A DNA stretch of 45,618 bases from Lyngbya sp. HA4199-MV5 (GCA_019359375.1 JAHHHL010000048.1:1-45618); one strand, 5' to 3'. Numbered from the stretch's first letter, positions 8,275 through 17,653 are shown. Numbers and translations: made by a program. Notes: generated by a model from the sequence alone, not told the origin.

Positions 8275-9528
8275 CTATGCTTTTGTTTGCTTTGCTTCAA
8301 GATACTGCTTGGCGACAAGAGCATCATGGGTTAGCGATGCACCATAAAGCGGCATTGAAGGTAGGTCTAACAATTTGCCGCCTGCCGCGATGGTTAGCGG
8401 TTGCCCACGCCACTCAATGCGATCGCCCACAAAGCCATAGCACCACAGCCCGAACCGCACCAGATCGCTGAAGGGCACCAGCCACCAAAGCCTTTGAGCC
8501 ATTGGATCGTGTAAGACCTTCGTGCTCATCATCCATGCCATGAAGAGCCTGAATGCCAACGTGATAGCCGACACCCGCCAACTTAATGCTGAACCGTGGG
8601 ATAACAGCAAAAAGCTTGCGCTTGCTACCGTGCCAAAGGTAAAGATCTGACCCGCATAGCCCCAGGGTTGAGAAAAGCGAATGCCGCGATTCCACCGCGT
8701 TTGATGCTGTAAGAACTCCGTAAAGCGCGTCGTTGCTAACACGTGATCGACCACGTAGTGGGATAGCACAACTCGATAGCCCAAATGCGTTGGCATCCGT
8801 CCCAGGTGAAAATCATCGTGAAGGTAATTGGCAACAGCAGTAAAGCCCCCGATCGCTGCCAGCACTGATTTTTGCATCCCAATAGTGGCACCAATGCCAA
8901 ACGTCATGCCCGTTAACAGACGGGAAACTAAAACCGTTGGCACCAGTTCTGTCGTGATGCCCAGCGCCTCGAAAGCCGCGACCCAGCCTTGCGCTAACGA
9001 ACGGTAGGTACAGGTGATAACTCCCACGGTTGGGTCGCGTAAGGGTTGTACCACTTGCCTCACATAGTTGGCATCAACCTGAATGTCGCTATCGGCAATT
9101 AGCAAAAGGTCATGCTTCGCCTCTAAAAAGGCATTTGCCAGGTTGTTAATTTTGCGGTTCAGCCCAATGGCACGATCGCTCACCACAAGGCAAAGATCAG
9201 AGGCTGGAAAGTCACGGATCAGTTGCTTCACCACGCTGATCACTGGGTCAGTTGGATCTTGAACGCCAAAAATGATCTGGTAAGTTGGATAGTTCTGATG
9301 GCAGAAAGAGGCAAGATTTGCGTAGGTGTTGCGATCGAGTCCGCAAAGTGGTTTCAGGATGCTAACAGGCGGATGAAAATCAGGATTAGCCTCCGTCGGC
9401 TGAGCGAGAAAATCGATCGCGGCATACAGGACAAGACAGTCATAAACAATGGCGCTTAAACAAAAAAGCAACGGTAAAAACGGAGCGTAATCAGTGATTC
9501 GCTCCATCTGCTTCAAGGCTAATAACAC
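8275..9528 (-). CDS. hpnI: HpnI-like membrane glycosyltransferase (GT21/ceramide glucosyltransferase type)
   Basis: A 417-residue GT-A glycosyltransferase resembling hopanoid glycosyltransferase HpnI and ceramide glucosyltransferases. An N-terminal membrane segment (FLPLLFCLSAIVYDCLVLYAAI) is followed by PPVSILKPLCGLD, the ADSD metal/nucleotide motif (145-148), LHDDFHLG (237-244) and the QTRWNRGIR acceptor-site motif (from 276), then C-terminal membrane segments. HpnI adds N-acetylglucosamine to bacteriohopanetetrol at the membrane, and HpnK then deacetylates it. The start is a GTG at 9528 whose first base is the last base of the hpnK stop codon (TAGTG), which implies translational coupling; an ATG at 9507 is the alternative. 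A paralogue lies at 13708-14949. I use the symbol hpnI for this copy because it adjoins hpnK, but either copy could be the true HpnI. Confidence 0.8.
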   Translation of the reverse strand: MLLALKQMERITDYAPFLPLLFCLSAIVYDCLVLYAAIDFLAQPTEANPDFHPPVSILKPLCGLDRNTYANLASFCHQNYPTYQIIFGVQDPTDPVISVVKQLIRDFPASDLCLVVSDRAIGLNRKINNLANAFLEAKHDLLLIADSDIQVDANYVRQVVQPLRDPTVGVITCTYRSLAQGWVAAFEALGITTELVPTVLVSRLLTGMTFGIGATIGMQKSVLAAIGGFTAVANYLHDDFHLGRMPTHLGYRVVLSHYVVDHVLATTRFTEFLQHQTRWNRGIRFSQPWGYAGQIFTFGTVASASFLLLSHGSALSWRVSAITLAFRLFMAWMMSTKVLHDPMAQRLWWLVPFSDLVRFGLWCYGFVGDRIEWRGQPLTIAAGGKLLDLPSMPLYGASLTHDALVAKQYLEAKQTKA

Positions 9529-10409
9529 TAGCTGCCAATGGCTCCTAAATGGCGGTAATTCGTTAATTCAAAGCCCTGGTTGCGAATGACCGCACGAACC
9601 CGATCGCTCATGAGCGCATCGCATTCTGCCTGCCCTAACCCAAAGGCTTCATTGGCGGGTTCGCCGGGAATGGCAATGGCAGGATGGGCGTAAAGCTCCA
9701 CCCGATTGGCTTGAATTTGGGGAATAAGCTTCAGCAAGTAGTCTTCTGTCATGCGACCGCTGTGCAATACGCCATAAACACGATCGACCGATTGAATGCC
9801 GTGTGCCTGTAGCAATCGCTTTCCGTAAAGGCGCAGTCCTGCATAAACAAAGGACAATAGCTGTTTGATGACCCAATCTGAGGAATCGGCTTTCAGCGCG
9901 ATCGACGCTTCCTCGTAGGGCAGGCGAATGAACCGAATCTTGAAGGCATCTGCCAGGTGTACCAGGTGGTGCAGCACGACTGGCTGAGCGTGGACATGGA
10001 CATGACCATCCACATGAGAGAGCGGCAGCCCGGTTTGGCGAAACGTCTCTAACTGCGCTCGGATTTCAAGCGGCAGCTCGCGTCGGGCAGCACGGCTAAA
10101 CTGGTAATACAATCCCACGGCTTCTGGTTGACTCGAAAAATGACCTTGAGCATCCACCAGATGGGGAATTTGAGCTGGTGGTAGCACCGATCGCCCACAC
10201 GCCAGCACTAAGTGTAGTCCTACCGCCAGCGTCGGATGAGCTTTCGCCAGAGTCACAGCCTCCTCAAAGGCAGCACCTGTCACCATCAAACTGGTGCTGG
10301 TTAAGACTCCTCGTCGGTGCGCGTCAATAATGGCTCGATTAACGCCCGAAGAAAAGCCGAAATCATCTCCATTAATGATGAGCTGACGCTGCTGACGCTG
10401 TGCTTCCAT
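9528..10409 (-). CDS. hpnK: hopanoid biosynthesis deacetylase HpnK (YdjC family)
   Basis: A 293-residue YdjC/ChbG-like carbohydrate deacetylase (PF04794). Metal-site motifs are clear: GDDFG (14-18), His66 in AVGLHL, and HVDGHVHVH (132-140). The ATG at 10409 has AGGA six bases upstream. HpnK removes the acetyl group from the N-acetylglucosamine placed on bacteriohopanetetrol by HpnI. It overlaps the HpnI-like gene by one base and follows hpnJ on the same strand after a 600-bp gap filled with three small inverted-repeat elements, which probably split an older operon or add a promoter. YdjC proteins also act on chitooligosaccharides, but the neighbours favour the hopanoid role. Confidence 0.88.
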   Translation of the reverse strand: MEAQRQQRQLIINGDDFGFSSGVNRAIIDAHRRGVLTSTSLMVTGAAFEEAVTLAKAHPTLAVGLHLVLACGRSVLPPAQIPHLVDAQGHFSSQPEAVGLYYQFSRAARRELPLEIRAQLETFRQTGLPLSHVDGHVHVHAQPVVLHHLVHLADAFKIRFIRLPYEEASIALKADSSDWVIKQLLSFVYAGLRLYGKRLLQAHGIQSVDRVYGVLHSGRMTEDYLLKLIPQIQANRVELYAHPAIAIPGEPANEAFGLGQAECDALMSDRVRAVIRNQGFELTNYRHLGAIGS

Positions 10410-10462
10410 TGTTTTCCTGGTAACAGGATCTCCAACTTCGTTTTTAAGGCTCTGAAACCTAA

Positions 10463-10560
10463 GGATCGTGGATTAATTAACCTGAACCACTTCTCGTCCG
10501 TAGGGACGTTCCATGTAACGTCCCTACAGAAAGAATTACACCTGATTAAATTCGCGTTCT
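10463..10560 (+). mobile_element. miniature inverted-repeat element 1 (98 bp)
   Basis: The left end reads GGATCGTGGATTAATTAA and the right end is the related inverted sequence TGATTAAATTCGCGTTCT. TAA trinucleotides flank it (10460-10462 and 10561-10563), as expected of a 3-bp target duplication. The core is a perfect 11-bp hairpin, GTAGGGACGTT (10500-10510) with AACGTCCCTAC (10517-10527). It has no coding capacity. It shares its right TAA with the next element. The ends match elements at 10789-10912 and 27813-28017. Confidence 0.7.
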
Positions 10561-10563
10561 TAA

Positions 10564-10698
10564 GGATTGTGGATTCAATAACACCGCAAACTCAAGCGTA
10601 AGGGTTTAACATGCTGTAGGTATGCTTTCGGTATGACAAAGATTTTCGCCCGCATACTAACCCCCTACAGATGATCGGTTTTATTTAGTTCTCTCTCC
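10564..10698 (+). mobile_element. miniature inverted-repeat element 2 (135 bp)
   Basis: The left end is GGATTGTGGATTCAATAA and the right end TTATTTAGTTCTCTCTCC (inverted), flanked by TAA at 10561-10563 and 10699-10701. The core differs from element 1: CTGTAGGTATGC (10614-10625) pairs with GCATAC (10652-10657) and CCTACAG (10664-10670) around a bulge. The shared TAA shows it inserted directly beside element 1, or the reverse. Confidence 0.65.
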
Positions 10699-10788
10699 TA
10701 AGCATTGATAAGCTAAAGCGATCGCTTGATTGCAGCACTTCTTCAGGTAAGCCCCAACGACAGTACACGAGGCGATCGCGATCGCTTA

Positions 10789-10912
10789 GGAATGAGAATT
10801 AAATAATACCGACTTTTGGTAGGTTGGGTTGAGGCACGAAACCCAACATCTCCGGAGGGTTGGGTTGAGCTTTGCGAAACCCAACCTACGCAGGTTATCT
10901 AATCCACGATCC
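10789..10912 (-). mobile_element. miniature inverted-repeat element 3 (124 bp, opposite orientation)
   Basis: The left end GGAATGAGAATTAAATAA and the inverted right end (complement GGATCGTGGATTAGATAA) match the other family members but in reverse order. Both flanks are TTA (10786-10788 and 10913-10915). The core is a large hairpin with GTAGGTTGGGTT (10819-10830) pairing with AACCCAACCTAC (10878-10889), and a second GTTGGGTT/AACCCAAC pair inside. It lies about 100 bp past the 3' end of hpnJ (11015). Confidence 0.7.
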
Positions 10913-11014
10913 TTAATGTCTTTGCACCTGGAGAAAGCCACGCTTGAACGATCGCTTGGGCAATTCTGCAACGCCGCTTCAATGTAAACGGTTTCCACGG
11001 CTAACCGCTTCCAC

Positions 11015-12490
11015 CTAATGGGTCTCTCCAGCGAGTGGAGTAACCTGTCCCGTTTTCACCAAATCTCGCCGTCTGGCGCGAGTAGCTAGAAACTCTTTGG
11101 CTTCTTTGTAGAGGCGCTTCCGCTCATTGGTTTTGAACATAGCGTTCTTGATAATGCGATAGATCGGCTTGGGACGGAAGTAGTATTCGTCGTAGAAACG
11201 ATGCACCCATTCCAGCATTTCAGCACCCGAAAGGTGTGGGAAGTTTGCCATCGGCAATTGCTGACCCAATTCATCCGACATTTTGGTGGTCATGATGATG
11301 CCCTGCTCCTCAAACCATTGGTACATTTCGGTTCCTGGATAGGCGTGCGCGACGGACACCTGCAACGTTTCAGGGTCCATTGCTTTGGCATACTCGATCG
11401 TTTCGCGGATCGTTTCGCGCGTTTCACCTGGAAGCCCAATGATGAAGTCGGCGTGTACCTTGATGCCAACTTTGTGACAGTCTTTGGCAAACTCCAGAGA
11501 ACGCTTCGCCGTAATCCCCTTTTTAATATTTTTTAGGATTTGCTCATTCCCAGACTCAAACCCGACGATAAAGAGACGACAGCCGGAATCTGCCAGAATT
11601 TTCAGGGTGTCGTAATCCAGGTGCGATCGTGAGGTGGAAGACCATTGAAATTGCAGCGGTTTGAATGCCTTTGCCATTTCAACCATGCGCTTGGGGCTGT
11701 AGGTGAAGGTATCGTCGTCGAAGAAGATTTCCTGCAAGCCTTCGGGTTTAAAGGCATCCAGCGCCCATTCGACTTCGTTACGCACATCTTCGACCGATCG
11801 CGTGCGCCACCGATGCCCATCAAAGGTCTGGGGCCACAGACAGAAGGTGCAGAGCGCTGGACAACCCCGCGTTGAGTACATGGCGAGGTAGGGATTCAGC
11901 AGAAACGGCACATTGTATTTGGTGATGTCGAGATCGCGCTTCCAGATTTTGCTGACCCAGGGAAAGCGATCGAGGTTTTCTACAGGCGGTTCGGGTGCGG
12001 TTGAAACCATCTGGTTATCGCGCAGAAAATGCACACCCGGAATGGTGTCGAGCGCTTCACCGCTGGCAAACCGAGTCACCGCATAGTCAAATTCTTTGTG
12101 GGTGACGAAATCGATCGCGGTGGAAGCCCGCAAAGCCACTTCGGGATGCGTCGTTACAGGTGGACCCACAAAGGCAACCTTTAGGCTTGGATTCAGCTCC
12201 TTCATCCGCTCCACCAGGAGCACATCGTTGGTAAAGCCCACATGCGAGGTGAACAGGATGACAAATTCGTAGTCGGCAGCAATGCGAACCGTCTCTTCGG
12301 GACCAACGTGATGAGGTGACGCATCCAGCACCCGTGAATGACCACCGAGGTCGCGAATCATCCCTGCCGGATAGCCCAACCAAACGGGATACCAGTAGCT
12401 TTCGATTTCGCGGGTGGCGGGCCAGCGGGAACTGGCACCGCCGTCGAATTTTTCAAAGGATGGGGGATTGAGCAGCAGTGTTTTCAACAA
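11015..12490 (-). CDS. hpnJ: hopanoid-associated radical SAM protein HpnJ
   Basis: A 491-residue protein with an N-terminal B12-binding-like region (about 35-140, including VILFTSHVGFTNDV and KVAFVGPPVTTHPE) and a radical SAM domain with the cluster motif C210-x3-C214-x2-C217 in YSTRGCPALCTFCLWP; later GFESGNEQILKNIKKG and DFIIGLPGETRETI are typical of the B12-radical-SAM class. Overall it matches HpnJ, the enzyme linked to making the cyclitol ether of bacteriohopanetetrol from the glucosamine form. The start appears to be a TTG at 12490, preceded by AAGGAGAGGG about nine bases upstream; no ATG is nearby. It lies between the ferritin-like gene (upstream) and hpnK on the same strand. Confidence 0.88.
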   Translation of the reverse strand: MLKTLLLNPPSFEKFDGGASSRWPATREIESYWYPVWLGYPAGMIRDLGGHSRVLDASPHHVGPEETVRIAADYEFVILFTSHVGFTNDVLLVERMKELNPSLKVAFVGPPVTTHPEVALRASTAIDFVTHKEFDYAVTRFASGEALDTIPGVHFLRDNQMVSTAPEPPVENLDRFPWVSKIWKRDLDITKYNVPFLLNPYLAMYSTRGCPALCTFCLWPQTFDGHRWRTRSVEDVRNEVEWALDAFKPEGLQEIFFDDDTFTYSPKRMVEMAKAFKPLQFQWSSTSRSHLDYDTLKILADSGCRLFIVGFESGNEQILKNIKKGITAKRSLEFAKDCHKVGIKVHADFIIGLPGETRETIRETIEYAKAMDPETLQVSVAHAYPGTEMYQWFEEQGIIMTTKMSDELGQQLPMANFPHLSGAEMLEWVHRFYDEYYFRPKPIYRIIKNAMFKTNERKRLYKEAKEFLATRARRRDLVKTGQVTPLAGETH

Positions 12491-12626
12491 GGTCGTTACC
12501 CTCTCCTTTCTTAAAGTGGGTGTGCTTTGAAACGTGAAAAGTGGGTGTGCTTCGCACTGTGAGTGTGGTGTGATCGAGATACAGATGTTGCAGATAACGT
12601 TAGCATCCCGACAAGACTGGTTCGCG

Positions 12627-13484
12627 TTACGAGGCGCTCATTTCAGTGGTAGGAGTTGAGCGACGTTTGGGAAGCCGTTTCAGCACCTGGAGGGCGATCG
12701 TAGAAAGGCGAGGAAACAGTCGAGGTTGAAGGAGGCGATCGTCAAAGTGGCTCATCCGCCGTTCATTCTCCTGTAAGCACATGGAAAACACGCTTTCGAG
12801 GGTTAGATTGTCGATGAAGCTATTGGAAGATGCGGCGGTAAAACTCTCGCCACTACCGCCCGCACCACCGAAGGATTTAGCCAGATGCAACAGGGCGCGA
12901 CTATAGTGCCAGGAGGCGTGCATCCCCCGAAACAGATCGGCTCCTCGCCCTGCCTGGATTTGCTGATAGGTAATCCAATTCACAAAGAAAACGATATGTC
13001 GCGCTTCTTCATCCAAAATCGGTTCAAAAATGTTGAAGATAGACTCTGGAAAGTAGCCTGTTTGACGCGCCAGCCCAAACATTCCAAACGCAAAGAAGGA
13101 ATCCAGGCATTCACCAAAGCCAAAGTCTGTAAATTCCTGTGCAGGATTAGCAGGAATCTTTGTGGGAGCAGGTTCGGCGATTTCAACGCCATAGTGATTG
13201 ATCAAAAATTCTAGCAACCGACCGTGACGACTTTCTTCCTGAGCTTGCAGTGCTACCGCCTCCTGAATCAGCGGATCGTCTACCGTTTCAGCAAAGGCAC
13301 TCACCATCACCCCTGCTTGCCGCTCGGTTTCTAGCGCCACTCGCCAAAAGGGAATCCCTCGCAAACGAGCCAAAGCATCCTCATCCAATTGGGGCCATGC
13401 TATCGTTTCAGGCTCATAGGTCAGATGGGTGTCTAAAAACGATCGACAAAATAGCTCCTTATGGGCATCTGTTCCAAGTTCCAT
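12627..13484 (-). CDS. ferritin-like di-iron domain protein in the hopanoid cluster
   Basis: A 285-residue protein from the ATG at 13484, which has GGAGGAG four bases upstream (an open extension to 13502 is unlikely). It reads as a ferritin-like helical bundle with two E-x2-H iron motifs, EESRH (83-87) and DEEARH (158-163), plus a Glu in LETERQA (52/54), the ligand set of a di-iron centre. A flexible glycine-rich loop (FGGAGGSGES) follows the bundle. It lies between an HpnI-like glycosyltransferase and hpnJ, all on the minus strand. I know no characterised member with a hopanoid role. Oxidation or hydroxylation of a hopanoid side chain or head group is inference from context and fold; iron storage is less likely because the iron sites are of the di-iron oxidase type. 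Confidence 0.75.
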   Translation of the reverse strand: MELGTDAHKELFCRSFLDTHLTYEPETIAWPQLDEDALARLRGIPFWRVALETERQAGVMVSAFAETVDDPLIQEAVALQAQEESRHGRLLEFLINHYGVEIAEPAPTKIPANPAQEFTDFGFGECLDSFFAFGMFGLARQTGYFPESIFNIFEPILDEEARHIVFFVNWITYQQIQAGRGADLFRGMHASWHYSRALLHLAKSFGGAGGSGESFTAASSNSFIDNLTLESVFSMCLQENERRMSHFDDRLLQPRLFPRLSTIALQVLKRLPKRRSTPTTEMSAS

Positions 13485-13537
13485 ACTGCTCCTCCAAAGC
13501 AATCAAACCCTGATCAAGAACCGTCAATTAACCGTCA

Positions 13538-13705
13538 ATCAGAGGAAAGGATAAAGGATGAAGTATAAAGTCTAAAATTTTTAGCCTTTAGCCTTTAGCC
13601 TTTAGCCTTCTGCCTTCTGCCTCTGCCTTCTTTCTATCTAAGCGGTCAGCCGTCAGCTTTTTAGCCTTTAGCCTCCTGCCCTATGCCTCCTGCCTTCTGC
13701 CTTCC
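13538..13705. repeat. heptanucleotide array (STRR-like), intergenic
   Basis: Purine-rich units (AGGATAAAGGATGAAG) are followed by long pyrimidine-rich runs of 7-bp units: CCTTTAG repeated, then CCTTCTG, with CGTCAGC-type units in between. It fills the gap between the ferritin-like gene start and the 3' end of the upstream glycosyltransferase. It is one of about ten similar arrays in this window. Confidence 0.75.
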
Positions 13706-13707
13706 TA

Positions 13708-14949
13708 TCAACGAGGGCTTAGTTTAATGCTGCTTGCCATCCCAGCAGGAAGGACAACCAGTTCGCCCTTCTTGGTTAACCGAAACAGTTGACTGCGCCA
13801 GCGGAAGGTGTTGCCCATGAAACTATAGCCCCACAGGACAACATTCAGGAGATCTCGCAAGGGAGAGAGCCAAAACCAGGCTTTGGCGACGGGATCATTC
13901 AAACAACGAACCCCCACCATCCATGCCATCGTGATTCTGGTGAGCAGGGTGAGACTCCAAAGCAGCCAACTTAAGGAAGCGCCTCCGGTCATGAGCAACA
14001 ATACGGTACTGCCAAGCGTACCATAGGTAAAAATGAGTCCAGCGTAGCCCCAGGGACGGGATACCCGGATTCCCACCAGCCAGCGGATTTGGCGCTGCAA
14101 GGCATTGATTACCGTATCGTTGCTGGGCAAGACATGATCCACCACGTAAGAGGACAGCACCACTTGATAGCCTGCTTGAGTGGGTAAATAGCCCAGTTGG
14201 AAATCATCGGCAAGGTAATTGGCGATCGCTTTAAACCCCCCAATTTCTTCCAAAACCGAACGGCGAATCACGATCGTCTGCCCCATCGCAAACCTGGTTC
14301 CTTCCAGTTGGTTACTGACCAATACTCCGGGGTGAAAATCGGTGGCGGTGCTGAGGGATTCTAACGTGGTCACCCAACCCTGGGTGATGGAACGATACAG
14401 GCAGGTAATCACGCCCACTTGGGGACTTTTTAGCGGTTGCACCACGCGTTGCAGATAATCTGGCTTTACCCGAACATCGCTATCAGCAAGCAGCAAGACT
14501 TCGTAACTGGCTCTAGCCAAAGCGCTGGCTAAATTGTTCACCTTACGATTCGTGCCCAAAACGCGATCGCACACCACCAGTTGGATATCGATCGCTGGAA
14601 AATCTCGAATAATTTGCTTGACCACCTCCAGGCTGGAGTCGTGTAAGTCTTGTACTCCAAAAATAATTTGATAGTTGGGATAATCCTGGCGGCAGAAGGA
14701 CGCGAGATTGGCGTATGTTTTGTCATCAGCCCCACAAATGGGTTTGAGAATGCTCACGGGCGGCTGAAAGCTGAGATCGACATCCGTGCCTTGTTTCAAG
14801 AACTTGAAGGCAGCATAGATGGCGTAGCTATAGTAGCTGATGGCAGTTAAACACAGGCAAAACAAGGGTACGAGCAGGTAGGGCGCGGGTGCAGTCCTGG
14901 CGATCGGGAACGCAGTCAAAAGCATTGAAAAGGAGGGTAGATGCGCCAT
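13708..14949 (-). CDS. second HpnI-like membrane glycosyltransferase
   Basis: A 413-residue paralogue of the protein at 8275-9528, with the same order of parts: N-terminal membrane segment (YLLVPLFCLCLTAISYYSYAIY), PPVSILKPICGAD, ADSD (155-158), ADDFQLG (from 247), QRQIRWLVGIR and C-terminal membrane segments (TYGTLGSTVLLLMTGG, LSWLLWSLTLL). The family includes ceramide glucosyltransferase and HpnI. Two copies in one cluster suggest two acceptors or two sugars; which one makes bacteriohopanetetrol-GlcNAc cannot be told from sequence. The start is taken as the ATG at 14949, with an alternative ATG at 14925. It is the first gene of the minus-strand cluster, so the cluster promoter should lie in the 676-bp gap before dapL. 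Confidence 0.8.
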   Translation of the reverse strand: MAHLPSFSMLLTAFPIARTAPAPYLLVPLFCLCLTAISYYSYAIYAAFKFLKQGTDVDLSFQPPVSILKPICGADDKTYANLASFCRQDYPNYQIIFGVQDLHDSSLEVVKQIIRDFPAIDIQLVVCDRVLGTNRKVNNLASALARASYEVLLLADSDVRVKPDYLQRVVQPLKSPQVGVITCLYRSITQGWVTTLESLSTATDFHPGVLVSNQLEGTRFAMGQTIVIRRSVLEEIGGFKAIANYLADDFQLGYLPTQAGYQVVLSSYVVDHVLPSNDTVINALQRQIRWLVGIRVSRPWGYAGLIFTYGTLGSTVLLLMTGGASLSWLLWSLTLLTRITMAWMVGVRCLNDPVAKAWFWLSPLRDLLNVVLWGYSFMGNTFRWRSQLFRLTKKGELVVLPAGMASSIKLSPR

Positions 14950-15625
14950 ATGCAGTGCAAGAAAGGTTGAAGGTCTTCGTCAACGAGCCGCCACTAAACG
15001 CTCTATCGGCTACCCGCGAGGCGTATTCATTTGCATCATCAGACTCCTGGTAAGACATAAACAGTGGACAGGTTTGATCTACACAGTTGACCCAAGGATT
15101 ATTCAGCGATCGTGCAACCCCTGGATGGCTCACCGCTGCGCGAAACGACATCTAACAGCTCTCATCAATGCGGGTATACGCTGAGCGAACGGCTATCTGG
15201 CAGTAGTTTCGCGCTTTACCTGAAGGTATATCCCTCAATCACCATCAAAGTCTGAAGGGGTAGTGGACTTAAAAATAGCGTTTTTCACAAAAGGCTCTCT
15301 TGCTAACGGAAATACATGTTTCAAACGCAGGTACGATGAAACACATTAGAGGGTCAATATGTCAGCACAACCAACTTTCTGCGGTGATTTTGTTACAGGA
15401 GCGACAAGATCGCAGGGCTTGATACGTGAGCAGCGTTGCAAATGCTGGCAGTTAGACCAACATTGAGGTTTTAAGCAGTCACGGATACTGTAAGCGAATT
15501 GCCGTGTCAGGTCAAACAGTTATTGACCGTTCGCGCTGATGGCTCCAAAGCGTTGCACTCCTGGCTGACTCTGCTTTACTGGTTAAAGGCGTTCACATTC
15601 AAAGCGTTCAGAGCGATCGAATCTC
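14950..15625. other. 676-bp divergent intergenic region
   Basis: It separates the minus-strand hopanoid cluster from plus-strand dapL and presumably holds both promoters. I find no convincing gene, RNA gene, palindrome array or mobile element. A 107-codon minus-strand frame overlapping the glycosyltransferase start (14828-15151) has no family features. Confidence 0.4.
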
Positions 15626-16861
15626 ATGGCTACCATTAACGACAACTACCTCAAACTCAAAGCAGGCTATCTGTTTCCCGAAATTGGGCGGCGGGTGTCC
15701 ACCTTTGTAGACGCAAACCCCGACGCAAACGTGATTCGGCTGGGCATTGGGGATGTCACGGAACCCCTCCCAGAAGCCTGCCGCACCGCCATGATCCACG
15801 CGGTAGAAGACATGGGCGATCGTGCCAACTTCAAAGGCTACGGACCAGAGCAGGGCTATGCCTGGTTGCGGGAAAAAATTGCGGCTCAAGATTTTCATGC
15901 ACGAGGCTGTGACATCGACGCGTCAGAGATTTTTATTTCGGATGGTTCCAAGTGCGACTGCGGTAATATTCTCGATATTTTTGGCAGCACCAACAGCATC
16001 GCCGTCACCGATCCGGTCTATCCCGTCTATGTCGATACCAACGTCATGGCGGGGCATACAGGCGATGCCAACGACAAGGGTGAATATGGCGGCTTAGTCT
16101 ACCTGCCAATCACTGCCGAAAATCACTTCACCGCCGAGATTCCCACCCAAAAAGTAGATCTCATTTACCTGTGTTTTCCTAACAATCCAACAGGCGCGAC
16201 TGCCAGTAGAAAGCATTTACAGACGTGGGTTGATTACGCTCGATCGCACGGCTCCATCATTTTCTTTGATGCCGCTTACGAAGCCTTCATTACCGATCCA
16301 GCGATTCCCCATTCCATTTATGAAATTGACGGTGCGCGGGAGTGTGCGATCGAATTCCGCTCCTTCTCCAAAAATGCAGGCTTCACAGGCACCCGTTGCG
16401 CCCTCACCGTTGTGCCCAAAACCCTCACAGGCAAAGCGGCTGATGGCTCCGGTGTGGAACTGTGGAAACTGTGGAATCGCCGCCAGTCCACAAAGTTTAA
16501 TGGCGTTTCCTACATCGTGCAGCGAGGAGCCGAAGCCGTTTACAGTTCCGAAGGACAGGCGCAAACCAAAGCCTTGGTCAGCTTCTACATGGAAAACGCC
16601 ACCATCATCCGCGACCAACTCACCGCGGCGGGTCTGACCGTCTATGGCGGAGTCAACGCCCCTTACGTCTGGGTGCAAACTCCCAATGGTCTTTCCAGTT
16701 GGGACTTCTTCGACAAGCTGTTGCACACCTGTCATGTCGTCGGTACACCCGGTTCAGGCTTCGGTGCAGCAGGTGAGGGCTACTTCCGCCTATCAGCCTT
16801 CAACAGCCGCGAGAATGTGGAAGACGCGATGCAGCGGATTACAGCGACGTTTAAAGGCTAG
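15626..16861 (+). CDS. dapL: LL-diaminopimelate aminotransferase
   Basis: A 411-residue class I/II PLP aminotransferase of the DapL type used by cyanobacteria, plants and chlamydiae. It converts tetrahydrodipicolinate directly to LL-diaminopimelate for lysine and peptidoglycan. Diagnostic stretches: [14 protein letters not shown] at the start, [29 protein letters not shown] and the PLP-lysine motif [12 protein letters not shown] (Lys249). Length is as expected and the ATG at 15626 gives the usual N-terminus. It stands alone on the plus strand, facing ruvC (convergent) across a heptanucleotide array. Confidence 0.97.
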   Translation: MATINDNYLKLKAGYLFPEIGRRVSTFVDANPDANVIRLGIGDVTEPLPEACRTAMIHAVEDMGDRANFKGYGPEQGYAWLREKIAAQDFHARGCDIDASEIFISDGSKCDCGNILDIFGSTNSIAVTDPVYPVYVDTNVMAGHTGDANDKGEYGGLVYLPITAENHFTAEIPTQKVDLIYLCFPNNPTGATASRKHLQTWVDYARSHGSIIFFDAAYEAFITDPAIPHSIYEIDGARECAIEFRSFSKNAGFTGTRCALTVVPKTLTGKAADGSGVELWKLWNRRQSTKFNGVSYIVQRGAEAVYSSEGQAQTKALVSFYMENATIIRDQLTAAGLTVYGGVNAPYVWVQTPNGLSSWDFFDKLLHTCHVVGTPGSGFGAAGEGYFRLSAFNSRENVEDAMQRITATFKG

Positions 16862-16865
16862 AGGC

Positions 16866-17156
16866 AGGAGACAGAGGAGTTATTAGTGGTTAGTTGTTAG
16901 CAGAAGGCAGAAGGCAGGGGGCAGAAGGCAGAAGGCAAGAGAGTTATGAGTTGATTGAGCGGTCAGCCGCCCCTGCGGGAAGCAAGCTACAGTCTCCAGT
17001 GATCAGTTTGCTGCTTCCAGCCTTCCCTCTTGCCGCACTCGTCCACTGGTAACTGTTTCATTGATCACTGACGACCGTTAAACCCTTTTATCCTTTATCC
17101 CTCTGCCTTCTGCCCTCTGCTTTCATCCCTTAGCCTTCATCCCTCATCCTTCTGCC
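16866..17156. repeat. heptanucleotide array between convergent dapL and ruvC
   Basis: About 290 bp of degenerate 7-bp units. The left part is purine-rich (repeated GGCAGAA), the right part pyrimidine-rich (CCTTCTG, CCCTCAT), so the two halves can pair. The middle holds GAGTTGATTGAGCGGTCAGC, shared with arrays near 19070, 20330 (inverted) and 44020. It may serve as a bidirectional terminator; no gene is present. Confidence 0.75.
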
Positions 17157-17648
17157 TTAATTCTGAAACCACGCTGTCAGCGCCACGGCTAGACCATCGG
17201 CGGCATCGTCGGGTTTGGGAATCTGCTCAAGGTTCAACTCGCGGGTGACTGCCGTTTGCACTTGTAGCTTATCGGCGTTGCCATAGCCTGTTAACGCTTG
17301 CTTAATTTGAGCGGGGGTGAACTCAACATAGGCGGCGTTGTATTGTGCCAGTACCAGCATGACTACGCCACGAGCCTGTGCTACCGCGATCGTATTCCCC
17401 ATGCGGTAGAAAAACAGCTTTTCGATCGCCACCAGATCGGGTTGCCACTGCTGCATCAGCGTATGCAGATCGTCGTGAATGATAATCAGCCGTTGTCCAA
17501 TTTCCTTGGCTGCTGGGGTCTGCACCACGCCGTAATCCAGCACAGACACCTGCGAGTCTGTCTCACCCCTCGCCAGCCCAGAACACGCGATCGCCCCAAA
17601 CCCCAACGTCGCCAGCCCTGGATCGAGTCCGAGAATCCGCTTTTGCAT
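17157..17648 (-). CDS. ruvC: Holliday junction endonuclease RuvC
   Basis: A 163-residue RuvC resolvase, of normal length, from the ATG at 17648 ([18 protein letters not shown]). The four acidic active-site residues are visible: Asp9 in GLDPG, Glu76 in VAIEKLFF, and Asp148/Asp151 in [12 protein letters not shown]. It cleaves Holliday junctions with RuvAB during recombinational repair. ruvA and ruvB are not in this window. It lies downstream of chlI on the same strand, but the 147-bp gap with an array makes a shared transcript uncertain. Confidence 0.96.
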   Translation of the reverse strand: MQKRILGLDPGLATLGFGAIACSGLARGETDSQVSVLDYGVVQTPAAKEIGQRLIIIHDDLHTLMQQWQPDLVAIEKLFFYRMGNTIAVAQARGVVMLVLAQYNAAYVEFTPAQIKQALTGYGNADKLQVQTAVTRELNLEQIPKPDDAADGLAVALTAWFQN

Positions 17649-17653
17649 GGAGT

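Noticed and set aside
14828-15151. 107-codon minus-strand frame
   Set aside because: It overlaps the glycosyltransferase start in another frame and has no family features.
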